Made by a program: the position numbers and the translations under genes. DNA of 64,000 nt from Candidatus Accumulibacter regalis (lineage in GTDB: Bacteria > Pseudomonadota > Gammaproteobacteria > Burkholderiales > Rhodocyclaceae). Shown here piece by piece: positions 1-8,677 of the stretch. The DNA lies in NCBI GenBank assembly GCA_000585075.1, contig JEMY01000004.1, forward strand, positions 62,001 through 126,000. The letters are read 5' to 3'. Each line of letters opens with the position of its first letter. The first letter of the stretch is position 1. A model generated the notes under the pieces. The model was not told the DNA's origin, searched no databases, and was given only the letters and a program-made list of their open reading frames with translations.

Positions 1-823
1 CGAATTCCTTGAACATCTGACCACCGGCGTCCGGGCCACCAAACAGCCATTTTTCCATGCGCAGGAAATTCTGCAGCGCCTGACGATCGTCGAGGATATC
101 GATCACGTCGGCATACTTGCCAAAGTTCAGGATGAACGGCGAAGCCATCATGAACGACTCGTTGAGCACCGTCGCGGGCACGTTGCCGTGCACGGCAACC
201 AGCTGCTCGACGTCCGCTTCACCGCCCATGGTAAACATCAGGCCTTCGTGCGGCTTGTGATTCGCCTTGTAGGCGTCGAAGTCGATCGGCGTCACGGTCA
301 GGACCAGATGGCTGATCTTGTCCGGATTCAGGGTCGCGTAGGTGGTCGACATGGCGCCACCCTGGCAGATTCCGAGCAGGGCGATTTTGTCGACACCATG
401 GTGCTGGCGAACGAAATCAACGGTTTCGTCGAGGTAGCCGTTGATGTAATCGTCCATGTTGCGGTACTTGTCCACCGGACGCGGGTAGCCCCAGTTGTTC
501 AGGTAGACGTCGATACCTTCGTTCAACAGATTGCGCACCAGAGAACGATCGGGTTGCAGGTCGGCCACTTCGTAGCCGTTGATCAGCGGCGGCACGATGA
601 GCAGCGGCGTCTTCATGACCTTCGCCTGCTCGACCAGCGCGTGGTAGTGGTACACCTCGATTCCGTCCTGCTCGAAGACGATGTCCTTCGGCGTGCTGCC
701 GATATCGATGTCGTCGTCGGTGAGGTTGGTGAGGTTGCTCACGCCTTTGGTGAGCTTGGCGTTCAGGGCTGCGGATTCAGCCGCGACGTCGGCGGGAAGA
801 ATCTGAATGGGGAATGAAAACAT
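1..823 (-). CDS. phaC: Class III PHA synthase catalytic subunit PhaC (partial, C-terminus outside window)
   Basis: Polymerises R-3-hydroxyacyl-CoA into PHA together with PhaE. About 274 residues are present from the ATG at 823, preceded by a good AGGAGG-type ribosome site; the C-terminal quarter lies beyond the left edge. The nucleophile box reads G-I-C-Q-G-G with the cysteine near residue 153, the Gly-x-Cys-x-Gly-Gly form of PHA synthases. The protein starts directly with the alpha/beta-hydrolase fold, as class III PhaC does, and lacks the long N-terminal domain of class I enzymes. The catalytic Asp and His cannot be checked. It lies 66 bp downstream of phaE on the same strand. Confidence 0.95.
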   Translation of the reverse strand, partial: MFSFPIQILPADVAAESAALNAKLTKGVSNLTNLTDDDIDIGSTPKDIVFEQDGIEVYHYHALVEQAKVMKTPLLIVPPLINGYEVADLQPDRSLVRNLLNEGIDVYLNNWGYPRPVDKYRNMDDYINGYLDETVDFVRQHHGVDKIALLGICQGGAMSTTYATLNPDKISHLVLTVTPIDFDAYKANHKPHEGLMFTMGGEADVEQLVAVHGNVPATVLNESFMMASPFILNFGKYADVIDILDDRQALQNFLRMEKWLFGGPDAGGQMFKEF

Positions 824-889
824 AGGGATAGCTTCCTCCTAAAGGTCTATTAGCTTGTCAGCCGAATCAACAAGATGCGGGCGCTCTGC

Positions 890-1960
890 TTACTCGCTCT
901 TGGCACGACGCGCCGCCGTGGTACGGGCGGCAGGCTTGGGTGCTGCGGCGGACGCAGGAAGCAAGGCCTTCTTGAGAGCACGCACTTCTCTCTTGAGATC
1001 GTGGATCACCTGGTAGGCCTGGTCGATCTCGGTACGCGTCGGGATGTCGAACTTCGTCAGGAGGTCCTCGACGACGGCACGCTGGGTGAGCGTGAAGCGC
1101 TGCTGGGCCTTGGTGAACTCGTTCTGCGTGTCGAGGAATTCCTGCTTGTTGAAGGTCACCAGCAGCGATTTGTCGGCAGTGCGATACCAGAGGCGCATGA
1201 GGTCGCGAACAGCGGTGATCTTCTCACCCTTGGCGGCCAGCTTGCCCAGTTCGTCCACGGTTGCCTCGACGGCCTTGGCCAGTGCCTCGGCGAAGGCCTG
1301 GTGAAACGCGAGACTGGTCTTGCGCAGGTCAACGCCGGCGTCGACCATGCGCAACAGCTTGGCGTTCTTCTCACGCGAGGCACCGAAGAGCGGAATTTCT
1401 CCGAGACCTCCGAGCGCGCTAGCCTCGCCTTCCATCGACAGCAGGCGATTGATTCCGGCGGTGCCACCGAGCATCGCCTCGCCAACGTGACCGGTCGAGG
1501 CAGCCTGCATCAGGAAGGTCATCCAGGGACCCATGGCGCCCGGCAAGTCCTTGCTCATCGTCTGGCCGAGATCGCCGAGGTGCGAACCCATACCCATGCT
1601 GCGCTGCAGCATGGCGGTCGATTCCTTGGCCCAGTTTTCGGCAAAGCCCTTGAGGTCGGGACGCCAGTCCTTGCTCGCCTCGAGGTTCGGCGCGACGATT
1701 TTCATCGACCGGAAAAAGAAATCCATGACCCGGTTCATTGACGCCTGGCTGCTGGTCATGCGATCCATCAACACGCGCGCTGCATCATTGGTACCCTTGC
1801 TCGCCGCTTCGACGCCTTTTTTTGCGGCTTCGACGGGACCCTGGTTGCTGCCTGGGAGATTCTGCAGCAGCCCGGACCAGTCGCTCCACATGCGCTTCTG
1901 CATATCAGCCCAAGCGTTGACGACGCCGCCTAGTTGCTCATTCGGATTATTACTTTCCAC
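890..1960 (-). CDS. phaE: Class III PHA synthase subunit PhaE
   Basis: Partner subunit that activates class III PhaC on the granule surface. The 356-residue length is typical of PhaE. The sequence is helical, with a W-rich amphipathic start (WADMQKRMWSDW) and a long coiled-coil-like segment near residues 280-330 (VIHDLKREVRALKKAL). The last 25 residues are Ala/Lys/Arg-rich (PAARTTAARRAKSE), a basic tail like those of nucleoid-binding granule proteins. The start has a GGAGAT ribosome site. It precedes phaC by 66 bp and follows the MaoC gene by 142 bp, a gap that holds a strong hairpin. Confidence 0.93.
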   Translation of the reverse strand: MESNNPNEQLGGVVNAWADMQKRMWSDWSGLLQNLPGSNQGPVEAAKKGVEAASKGTNDAARVLMDRMTSSQASMNRVMDFFFRSMKIVAPNLEASKDWRPDLKGFAENWAKESTAMLQRSMGMGSHLGDLGQTMSKDLPGAMGPWMTFLMQAASTGHVGEAMLGGTAGINRLLSMEGEASALGGLGEIPLFGASREKNAKLLRMVDAGVDLRKTSLAFHQAFAEALAKAVEATVDELGKLAAKGEKITAVRDLMRLWYRTADKSLLVTFNKQEFLDTQNEFTKAQQRFTLTQRAVVEDLLTKFDIPTRTEIDQAYQVIHDLKREVRALKKALLPASAAAPKPAARTTAARRAKSE

Positions 1961-2049
1961 TCGTTTGATCTCCTTCCAGTGTGTCGGACACGCCTACCGA
2001 AACGCCAGGCAGATGCCCATCGGTAGACAAGGTGCTCTACAACTAAACA

Positions 2050-2071
2050 GCGGCCGTCCGAAGACGGCCGC
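2050..2071 (-). terminator. Stable hairpin with UUCG loop between MaoC gene and phaE
   Basis: Perfect 9-bp GC-rich stem (GCGGCCGTC with GACGGCCGC). Read on the minus strand, the loop is TTCG closed by C-G, the extra-stable UUCG tetraloop. The bases after the stem (TGTTTAGTT) are only weakly T-rich, so this may be an attenuator or mRNA-stabilising structure rather than a full terminator. It separates the precursor-supply genes from phaE-phaC. Confidence 0.6.
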
Positions 2072-2102
2072 GATCATGCAGTCGTACTGGCAACTTGCGT
2101 TG

Positions 2103-2522
2103 TCACGCCAGCGCCACCACCGCATCTGCCTTGTGCTTGGCCTCGCCCTGCTCGTTGGCGCAGGTCAACTCGAGACGCACACATTTCTCGCCGTTCTGCT
2201 CCAGTTTCTCGACCACTTTTCCCGTACAGACCATGCTTTCGCCGACCCAGGTGATCGCCGTGAAGCGTACCCCGAAGCTGCGGATCGCCTCCTGCGGCAC
2301 CCATTGCGTCAACAGGCGGCCGAGGTAGGCCATACCCAGCATGCCATGCGCGAAGACATCCTTCATCCCCTTCGAGCGGACATAGTCCTGGTCGAGGTGC
2401 AGTGGATGGTGATCGCCCGAGCCGGTCGCGTACAGCGCCAGAGTAAGACGCGACACCGGCTCCGTCGTGAACGAAGGAATCTCGTCACCCACGTTGATTG
2501 CCTCAAAATTCGGTATTGTCAT
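2103..2522 (-). CDS. MaoC-family dehydratase, R-specific enoyl-CoA hydratase type
   Basis: 139-residue single hot-dog domain. The motif S-G-D-H-H-P-L-H-L-D (residues about 34-43) matches the hydratase-2 Asp/His active site of PhaJ-like enzymes, which add water to trans-2-enoyl-CoA to give R-3-hydroxyacyl-CoA for PHA synthesis. It lies 10 bp after another hot-dog gene. Paired short hot-dog genes often encode a heterodimer in which one chain carries the catalytic residues, and this is the chain with the full motif. A role in PHA precursor supply is inferred from the phaEC genes downstream. Confidence 0.85.
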   Translation of the reverse strand: MTIPNFEAINVGDEIPSFTTEPVSRLTLALYATGSGDHHPLHLDQDYVRSKGMKDVFAHGMLGMAYLGRLLTQWVPQEAIRSFGVRFTAITWVGESMVCTGKVVEKLEQNGEKCVRLELTCANEQGEAKHKADAVVALA

Positions 2523-2532
2523 CGCCTTTCCC

Positions 2533-2973
2533 CTATGCCCTGATGACGATCACGGTGCGCAGATCGCACACCGCTTCGCCCTGCCGGCTGACCTTGACAT
2601 CCTTGACAATGAACTGCAGAGCGCCGTTCTTCTTGTCGTAGATATCGGTCACCTGTCCGTCAAAATCCAGCGTATCGCCGGCATAGACCGGCTTGTGGTA
2701 CGTGAAAATCTGTTCGCCGTGCAACATCTTCCCGAAGTCACAGCCCATGGCAGCGATGTAGTCGAAGGGCTCATCCTTGTCCATGTCCATGCAGAAGAAG
2801 AAGGTCGGCGGCACCAGAACGCCGGGCAGTCCTGCCTTCGCGGCAGCCGCCTCATCGAAGTAGATCGGGTTTGTCTCTCCCGTCGCCTTGGCGAACCACT
2901 TCAGTTGCCACGCCGTCGGAGTAACCGAGTGTGGCGGCACTTTCATGCCGATGTGTTTCTTGTCAATCAACAT
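2533..2973 (-). CDS. FAS1-like/MaoC-type dehydratase, probable partner subunit
   Basis: 146 residues from the ATG at 2973, which has the ribosome site GAGGAGTG; a longer reading frame upstream lacks one and runs into the thiolase. It is an N-terminal-type hot-dog domain of the FAS1-like dehydratase group (A-T-G-E-T-N-P-I-Y-F-D near residues 30-40). The usual catalytic His of the NPLH motif is replaced (NPIY), so this chain probably acts as the non-catalytic or substrate-binding half of a heterodimer with the next gene. Position between the thiolase and phaE genes supports a role in 3-hydroxyacyl-CoA metabolism. Confidence 0.8.
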   Translation of the reverse strand: MLIDKKHIGMKVPPHSVTPTAWQLKWFAKATGETNPIYFDEAAAAKAGLPGVLVPPTFFFCMDMDKDEPFDYIAAMGCDFGKMLHGEQIFTYHKPVYAGDTLDFDGQVTDIYDKKNGALQFIVKDVKVSRQGEAVCDLRTVIVIRA

Positions 2974-3040
2974 CTGCTTCACTCCTCGCCCACCCCGCAA
3001 GCTGACCTGAGCGGGGTGGGAATTCTCGTTGGCGACTCGA

Positions 3041-4222
3041 TCAGAGAACTTCGATGGCAATCGCTGTTGCTTCACCACCACCGGCACAAAGACCGGCGAT
3101 ACCGCGCTTGAGGCCACGCGCCTTGAGCGCGTAGAGCAAGGTCACCAGGATGCGCGAACCGGTCGCCCCGATCGGATGGCCGAGGGCGCAGGCGCCGCCA
3201 TTGACATTGACCTTGTTGCGCGGCAGCTTCAGGTCGCGCATCGACGCCATGGTCACCGCCGCGAAGGCTTCGTTGATCTCCCAGAGGTCAACGTCCTCGG
3301 TCTGCCAGCCAACTTTCTTGAGCAGGTTCTGGAACGCAAACACCGGCGCCGTGGTGAACCATGACGGCTCGTGCGCAAAGGTCGAATGGCCGACGATACG
3401 TGCCAGCGGCGTGATGCCGGCGGCCTTGGCATCCGATTCACGCATCATCACGAACGCGGCTGCGCCGTCGGAAATCGACGACGAGTTGGCTGGCGTGACG
3501 GCCCCGTCCTTTTTGAACACCGGCTTCAGCTTCGAGATCTTCGATGCATCGCACTTCATCGGGGTTTCGTCGAGTTCAACCACGGTGTCACCCTTGCGGG
3601 TGCTGACCGTAACCGGCGCGATTTCGTCCTTGAAGACGCCGCTGGTGACGGCATTCTGCGCCAGGGTCACCGATTCGACGGCAAAGGCGTCCATCTCTTC
3701 ACGCGTGAACGCGTACTTGTCGACGCACAGTTCGGCAAACACGCCCATCGGCTTGCCCTTCTCGTACGCATCCTCGAGACCGTCGAGGAACATGTGGTCG
3801 TGCAGCACACCGTTGCCCAGCCGGTAGCCCGAACGAGCGGTGGTCAGGACGTGCGGTGCGTTGGTCATCGACTCCATACCGCCGGCAATGGCGATATTGA
3901 CCGAGCCGGCAAGCAGTTCGTCGTGCGCGATCATGACCGTTTTTTGCGCCGAGCTGCACATCTTGGTCAGCGTGGTGCACGGTACCGACGTCGGGAGACC
4001 GGCGCCGAGAACGGCCTGGCGCGCCGGCGCCTGCCGCACACCGGCCATCAGGCAGCAGCCCATCAGCGCTTCGTCGATATCCTCGACCTTGACGCCCGAC
4101 TGCGCGACGGCGGCCTTGATCGCCACGGCGCCGAGTTCCGGCGCACTGACTGACGAAAACTGGCCCTGGAAAGAACCGACCGGGGTACGCTTGGCGCCCA
4201 CGATGACAACTGATTCACTCAT
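3041..4222 (-). CDS. phaA: Acetyl-CoA acetyltransferase (thiolase)
   Basis: Condenses two acetyl-CoA (or acetyl-CoA with propionyl-CoA) to a 3-ketoacyl-CoA. The 393-residue length is typical. The acyl-accepting cysteine lies in T-K-M-C-S-S-A-Q-K (about residue 87), the histidine in A-L-G-H-P-I-G-A-T-G (about 348) and the second cysteine in G-L-C-A-G-G-G-E-A near the C-terminus. The start has an AAGGAG ribosome site. It lies 66 bp after the SDR gene on the same strand. Given the class III synthase downstream, it probably supplies PHA monomers, but a beta-oxidation role is possible; the symbol is by context. Confidence 0.92.
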   Translation of the reverse strand: MSESVVIVGAKRTPVGSFQGQFSSVSAPELGAVAIKAAVAQSGVKVEDIDEALMGCCLMAGVRQAPARQAVLGAGLPTSVPCTTLTKMCSSAQKTVMIAHDELLAGSVNIAIAGGMESMTNAPHVLTTARSGYRLGNGVLHDHMFLDGLEDAYEKGKPMGVFAELCVDKYAFTREEMDAFAVESVTLAQNAVTSGVFKDEIAPVTVSTRKGDTVVELDETPMKCDASKISKLKPVFKKDGAVTPANSSSISDGAAAFVMMRESDAKAAGITPLARIVGHSTFAHEPSWFTTAPVFAFQNLLKKVGWQTEDVDLWEINEAFAAVTMASMRDLKLPRNKVNVNGGACALGHPIGATGSRILVTLLYALKARGLKRGIAGLCAGGGEATAIAIEVL

Positions 4223-4288
4223 GTAACACTCCTTTCATGCAATAGGGATTGGCGGCATCGACCGCTCGAAGTTCGCGTCTGGCCGTAA

Positions 4289-5056
4289 TTACTTCGGAGC
4301 CATGCGGATGGAACCGTCTATGCGGATCACTTCGCCATTCAGGTACGAGTTCTCGCAGATGTGCTGAACGAGAGCGGCGTATTCGGCCGGCTTGCCGAGG
4401 CGCGAGGGGAACGGAACCATCTGGCCCAGGGAGTCCTGAGCGGCTTGCGGCAGACCCTTGAGCATCGGCGTCTCGAAAATGCCTGGAGCGATGCACATCA
4501 CCCGGATGCCGTGCGCGGCCAGTTCACGCGCCACCGGCAGCGTCAAGCCAGCCACCGCGGCCTTCGAAGAGGCATAGGCGGCCTGACCGATCTGGCCATC
4601 GAAAGCGGCAACCGAAGCGGTATTGACGATCACGCCGCGCTCGCCCTTGTCGTTCGGCTCGTTCTTGCTCATCGCATCGGCCGCCAGGCGAATCATGTTG
4701 AAAGTGCCGACCAGATTGATGCTCACCACGCGCGCGAAGGTCGCCAGATCATGCGGGCCGTTGCGGCCAAGTACTTTCTTGGGGGGGGCAACGCCGGCAC
4801 AGTTAACCAGGCCATGCAGCCCGCCGAATTCCTTGACCGCGGTTTCGATGGCGGCAGTTGCGCTCGCCTCATCGGTCACGTCGGTCTTCACGAAGCGCGC
4901 GCTGGCGCCCAGCTGCGCCGCCTGCGCCTCGCCGGCAGCGGCGTCGATGTCGACGATCACCACTTTGCCGCCAGCACTGACCAAGTTGCTGGCCGTTTCC
5001 GCGCCAAGTCCCGAACCTGCTCCCGTTACCACAAACACACTACCGTTGATTTGCAT
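4289..5056 (-). CDS. Short-chain dehydrogenase, 3-hydroxyacyl-CoA dehydrogenase type II-like
   Basis: 255-residue SDR. NAD(P) site T-G-A-G-S-G-L-G near the N-terminus, structural N-C-A-G, and catalytic Tyr/Lys in Y-A-S-S-K. Overall pattern (I[16 protein letters not shown]) resembles type II 3-hydroxyacyl-CoA dehydrogenase (HSD17B10 family) more than PhaB; a typical PhaB lies at 58917-59660. It is the first gene of the thiolase-dehydratase-phaEC run. ATG at 5056 was chosen over an in-frame TTG 12 bp upstream because a GGGGGT stretch precedes it. It could interconvert 3-ketoacyl- and S-3-hydroxyacyl-CoA, whose dehydration and R-specific rehydration would feed PHA. Confidence 0.87.
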   Translation of the reverse strand: MQINGSVFVVTGAGSGLGAETASNLVSAGGKVVIVDIDAAAGEAQAAQLGASARFVKTDVTDEASATAAIETAVKEFGGLHGLVNCAGVAPPKKVLGRNGPHDLATFARVVSINLVGTFNMIRLAADAMSKNEPNDKGERGVIVNTASVAAFDGQIGQAAYASSKAAVAGLTLPVARELAAHGIRVMCIAPGIFETPMLKGLPQAAQDSLGQMVPFPSRLGKPAEYAALVQHICENSYLNGEVIRIDGSIRMAPK

Positions 5057-5076
5057 TTTTACCCCCAAAAAAATAT

Positions 5077-5098
5077 CGCGACATCACGCGATGTCGCG
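5077..5098. promoter_or_regulatory. Palindromic operator candidate upstream of the SDR-phaEC operon
   Basis: Perfect 9-bp inverted repeat CGCGACATC / GATGTCGCG with a 4-base spacer, 21 bp upstream of the SDR start codon. Its symmetry and place in the leader suit a dimeric repressor or a hairpin acting on translation. No second copy was seen by eye; a diverged partial match (GCGACCCGACATC) lies at about 5126-5138. Confidence 0.45.
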
Positions 5099-5494
5099 CT
5101 ACTGGTCCATGCCGACGTCGATCGTTGCGACCCGACATCGGCACAGAAAAATTCAGCCACCCGCTGACCCGAGGTCGTCCTGGTGACACGAGTGCCGTTG
5201 CGCAGGAAGTGCTGCCCTGTATCGAGAAGGCCGTCTGGCGACCCGCCCTCGCCCGCTGCGTCCACTGTTCGGTTCTTCGCTGTCCGGTAGCGGCGGCGAG
5301 CAACTCTGGCATTGTCGAATGCCGAGTGCTACCGAGTCAAGCACTGCTCCGGACAGACGCCGGATTTCATGATCGAGAATACTTCGCGTCGCTACCGCCG
5401 TGCGCTGGCCACCCCTCGGCCACAAGGCGAAGCTCGCCGCCGGCGCCAGATCATATGGCGACGAGCCCGCGCCGCCACACGGGCCAACGCGCAG

Positions 5495-5523
5495 TTGATG
5501 ACAAGCTGCTAATTGGTCATAAT
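5495..5523 (+). promoter_or_regulatory. Sigma-70-type promoter of the MocR gene
   Basis: TTGATG, 17-bp spacer, CATAAT. The expected transcript start near 5530 leaves a leader of about 45 bases before the ATG at 5576. Confidence 0.55.
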
Positions 5524-5575
5524 ATCCGGCGCTTTTCCCCGTCATTCAGAAAACCAATTCCCGCCCGGGAGACCC

Positions 5576-7108
5576 ATGGAACAAGGCTTGATCGCAGAAC
5601 TGCTGTTGCAGTACGTCGACCGTCAGGCGCCGACCGTAAAGCTGCGCGTGCGCGTGTACCTCGCGCTACGGAACGCGATCATGGACCGCAGCCTGTCTCC
5701 CGGCACCAAGCTGCCGTCGACCAGAATCCTGGCCCAGGAACTCGGCATGGGCCGCAATACGGTCGTGCGGGCCTACGAACAACTGCTCGTGGAAGGCTAT
5801 CTCGAAGGCCGCATCGGTGACGGCACCTACGTTTCCGAGGCCGTCTCCAGCGGACTGAAAGCGCCGGCCCAGAAGCGTCCGCTGGACACCGGTCGGCACA
5901 CGCTGTCGCGCCGAGGCAAGGCGGTTGCCGCCAGCGTCACCAGCAGCATCGTCCAGCGCGGTGCCTTCATGCCGGGAATTCCGGACGTCGACCTATTTCC
6001 GTTCAGCATCTGGCGCCGCCTGCTCGCCAAGTACCTGCGCGTCGAGCAGTCGCACCTGCTCAATTACTCGCACACCGCCTACGGCCCGCTGAGAGTGGCC
6101 CTGGCCAACTACCTGCGCGTAACACGCATGATGCACGTCGATCCGAAGCAGGTGGTGATCGTCAATGGTTCCCACCAGGCGATCGACCTCTGTGCGCGCA
6201 TGCTCGCCGACCACGGCGAGCGGGCATGGATCGAGGATCCCGGTTACTGGGGAGCGCGCAACGTCCTTGCCGCCGCCGGCCTGCAGGTGACGCCGATCGC
6301 GGTCGACGAGAAAGGCATTGCTCCGACGATCGAGGATTGGTCACTGCCGCCGCGCCTGATCTTCACCTCGCCGTCGAGCCAGTATCCCACCGGTACCGTG
6401 CTCTCTCTCGAGCGCCGCCTGCAACTGCTGGAACGTGCCGACATTGCCGACTCGTGGATCATCGAGGACGATTACGACAACGAACTTCGCTACCACGAAC
6501 GACCGCTCGCTTCCCTGTTCGGGCTTTCCGACAAGCAGCGGGTGATCTATCTGGGAACGCTGAGCAAGGTGATGTTCCCCGGCATGCGCCTCGCCTACCT
6601 GGTCGTTCCCGAGGGACTGATCGACGCCTTCGTCACCGGTAATTCTGAGCTTCATCGTGGCGGACGGCTGCCGGAGCAGGCGGCCCTTGCCGAATTCATC
6701 GACGAAGGCTACTTCACCTCGCACATCAAGCGCATGCGCGGCATCTACGCCGAGCGGCGCGACGCCTTGAAGGAAACGATGAGCGCCCGCCTCGGCGGCG
6801 CCGTTGCACCGTCGGGAGGTCATGGTGGCCTGCAATTGCTCTATCGCTTCTGCCAACCGGTGGACGACGAAAGGGTCGCCGCCGAGGCCCTGGCCGAAGG
6901 CATCATCTGCCGCCCGCTGTCGATGTATTACCTCGACCAGGAACGACGCCAACCGGGACTGAACCTGGGTTTTGCCGCCGTCCCGGTGGAACGTATCGCG
7001 CCGGCCGCGGCGACGCTGGCAGCGATCATCGAGCGCAATCTGACGCGCTCCCGCCAGGCGACGGCGGGCCAAGAACCGCCGGTGATCAGCAGTGCCCATT
7101 GCGGCTAG
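5576..7108 (+). CDS. MocR-family (GntR HTH + aminotransferase fold) transcriptional regulator
   Basis: 510 residues. The N-terminus holds a GntR winged helix (L-P-S-T-R-I-L-A-Q-E-L-G-M-G-R-N-T-V, about residues 45-62), followed by a linker and a class I aminotransferase fold with the PLP-lysine region G-T-L-S-K-V-M-F-P-G-M-R-L. Such proteins use PLP or an amino-compound adduct as effector and often control neighbouring genes. ATG at 5576 is preceded by GGGAG and gives the expected N-terminus. It is divergent from the SDR-thiolase-phaEC operon, with a palindrome in the shared region, so control of that operon is plausible but not shown. Confidence 0.93.
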   Translation: MEQGLIAELLLQYVDRQAPTVKLRVRVYLALRNAIMDRSLSPGTKLPSTRILAQELGMGRNTVVRAYEQLLVEGYLEGRIGDGTYVSEAVSSGLKAPAQKRPLDTGRHTLSRRGKAVAASVTSSIVQRGAFMPGIPDVDLFPFSIWRRLLAKYLRVEQSHLLNYSHTAYGPLRVALANYLRVTRMMHVDPKQVVIVNGSHQAIDLCARMLADHGERAWIEDPGYWGARNVLAAAGLQVTPIAVDEKGIAPTIEDWSLPPRLIFTSPSSQYPTGTVLSLERRLQLLERADIADSWIIEDDYDNELRYHERPLASLFGLSDKQRVIYLGTLSKVMFPGMRLAYLVVPEGLIDAFVTGNSELHRGGRLPEQAALAEFIDEGYFTSHIKRMRGIYAERRDALKETMSARLGGAVAPSGGHGGLQLLYRFCQPVDDERVAAEALAEGIICRPLSMYYLDQERRQPGLNLGFAAVPVERIAPAAATLAAIIERNLTRSRQATAGQEPPVISSAHCG

Positions 7109-7354
7109 CCGCCGCTACGCATGGGTTCGGCACGCCCTCCGACCACCCATTCGAGGGGCAGCAGCGTGATGCCGCGAAGAGCGTCAGGATGGCGGCCACC
7201 GCGTCGCCGTGGCAGGGTGGGCTGCCCGGGGCCGGCTCGAAACGGCGTGCGGGGACGGTTCGGCACCTGTATCGCCTCACCGGGATCCCTTCCATACGCA
7301 ACGACATGGAGCCAGATAAGGACCACCCCGGCCGAGGCCAGCGACTTACCTTGG

Positions 7355-8677
7355 TCAGCCCATCACCAGATTGGGCAGCCAGAGAATGATCTGCGGGAAA
7401 ATCATGCAGAGCACGAGAACCACCAGGTTGACCATGATAAACGGCGTGACCGACCGGTAAATATCCGCCATGCTGACGTCCACCGGCGCTATTCCCTTCA
7501 GATAAAAAAGCGCAAATCCGTAAGGGGGGGTCTGCACTGCGACGAGGATATTGATGATCATCAGCACCCCGAACCAGATAGGGTCATATCCCATGGAGAC
7601 GACTATCGGTGTAAAGAGAGGCGCGCACATCAGCACGATAATGAATTCATCGATGATGAAGCCAAGCAGCAGCATAATTATCTGAAACATGATGATGATC
7701 GCTATTGGAGGCAGATCGAGGCTGCCGGTAAAATCGGCCACCATCGCCTGTACGCCCATCAGCAGATGAAAATTGCTGAACACCGATGCACCAAAGATGA
7801 TCCACATTGCGACGCTGACCAGGGTCGCAGTCTGCATCCCGGCCGCGCGAAACATATCGAGCTTGAAACGCTTGAACAGAATAGCCAGAAGAATCGCGCC
7901 CACCACGCCGATGGCCCCCGACTCGGTTGGCGTTGCAATCCCCGCGATAATGCTGCCAAGCACCGCGACGATCAAGAGAACTGCAAAAAATCCGTCGCGC
8001 GCAATCCTGAATTTTTCTTTGGCGCTCAGTTCGGGGACATGCTCCTGTTCATGGTCCAATGGCGCCCTGGTCGGATCCAGTCGGCAACTGATCACCACAT
8101 AGATAATCAACATGAAGATGGTCAATAGGGCCGGCATCATCGCCCCCAGGAACATCCTGCCAACCGAGTTCTGGGTAGTGGCAGCGAACATGATCATCGG
8201 GATACTGGGTGGAATCAGAATCCCCAGCGCGCCACCCGCCATGATCACACCCAGGGCCAGTTGCCGGTTGTATCCGCGGTCCAGCATAGGTTTCAACGCA
8301 ATACTGCCGGAGGTCATGATTCCGGCACCGATGATACCCACCATCGCGCCGATCATAGAGCACACGCCGATCACGCTGATCGCCAGCGAACCCCTCACTT
8401 TTCCGATGACCATCTGAGTGGCGTTGAACATCGCGTCACCGATTCCGGATTTTGTGAGCAGTTGCCCCATATAGATATAGAGGGGAATTGCGAGCAGAAC
8501 AAAGCTGAAGTAGGTTGCCTCGAGCGTGGTAGGTATGACATTGAAAATACCGTCACCCCAGACCATGTATCCAATCGCCATGGCAATGCCGCCGAGCGCC
8601 AGTGCAACAGGCGCACCCAGTGCGAAAAATATCAGAACACAAAGAAGCAATACACCGGTAAGCGCTTCAATTCCCAT
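7355..8677 (-). CDS. dctM: TRAP transporter large permease DctM
   Basis: Twelve-helix membrane subunit that couples solute import to an ion gradient. 440 residues from ATG 8677, almost wholly hydrophobic, with the family pattern (start I-E-A-L-T-G-V-L-L-L-C-V-L; G-S-I-A-L-K-P-M-L-D-R-G-Y; I-L-I-P-P-S-I-P-M-I). It overlaps the end of dctQ by 11 bp, so the pair is translationally coupled. Base composition is visibly richer in A and T than the neighbouring pha genes. Substrate is unknown; most TRAP systems carry carboxylates. Confidence 0.93.
   Translation of the reverse strand: MGIEALTGVLLLCVLIFFALGAPVALALGGIAMAIGYMVWGDGIFNVIPTTLEATYFSFVLLAIPLYIYMGQLLTKSGIGDAMFNATQMVIGKVRGSLAISVIGVCSMIGAMVGIIGAGIMTSGSIALKPMLDRGYNRQLALGVIMAGGALGILIPPSIPMIMFAATTQNSVGRMFLGAMMPALLTIFMLIIYVVISCRLDPTRAPLDHEQEHVPELSAKEKFRIARDGFFAVLLIVAVLGSIIAGIATPTESGAIGVVGAILLAILFKRFKLDMFRAAGMQTATLVSVAMWIIFGASVFSNFHLLMGVQAMVADFTGSLDLPPIAIIIMFQIIMLLLGFIIDEFIIVLMCAPLFTPIVVSMGYDPIWFGVLMIINILVAVQTPPYGFALFYLKGIAPVDVSMADIYRSVTPFIMVNLVVLVLCMIFPQIILWLPNLVMG

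Larger units (their letters stand above)
5057..5575. other. Divergent regulatory region between SDR-pha operon and MocR gene
   Basis: 519 bp without a convincing gene. It holds the palindrome at 5077-5098 and a likely promoter for the MocR gene at 5495-5523. Short reading frames on both strands lack ribosome sites and protein-family features. Confidence 0.6.

Noticed and set aside
188-817. Plus-strand reading frame of 209 residues
   Set aside because: It is the antisense of phaC, whose minus-strand product is clearly recognisable.
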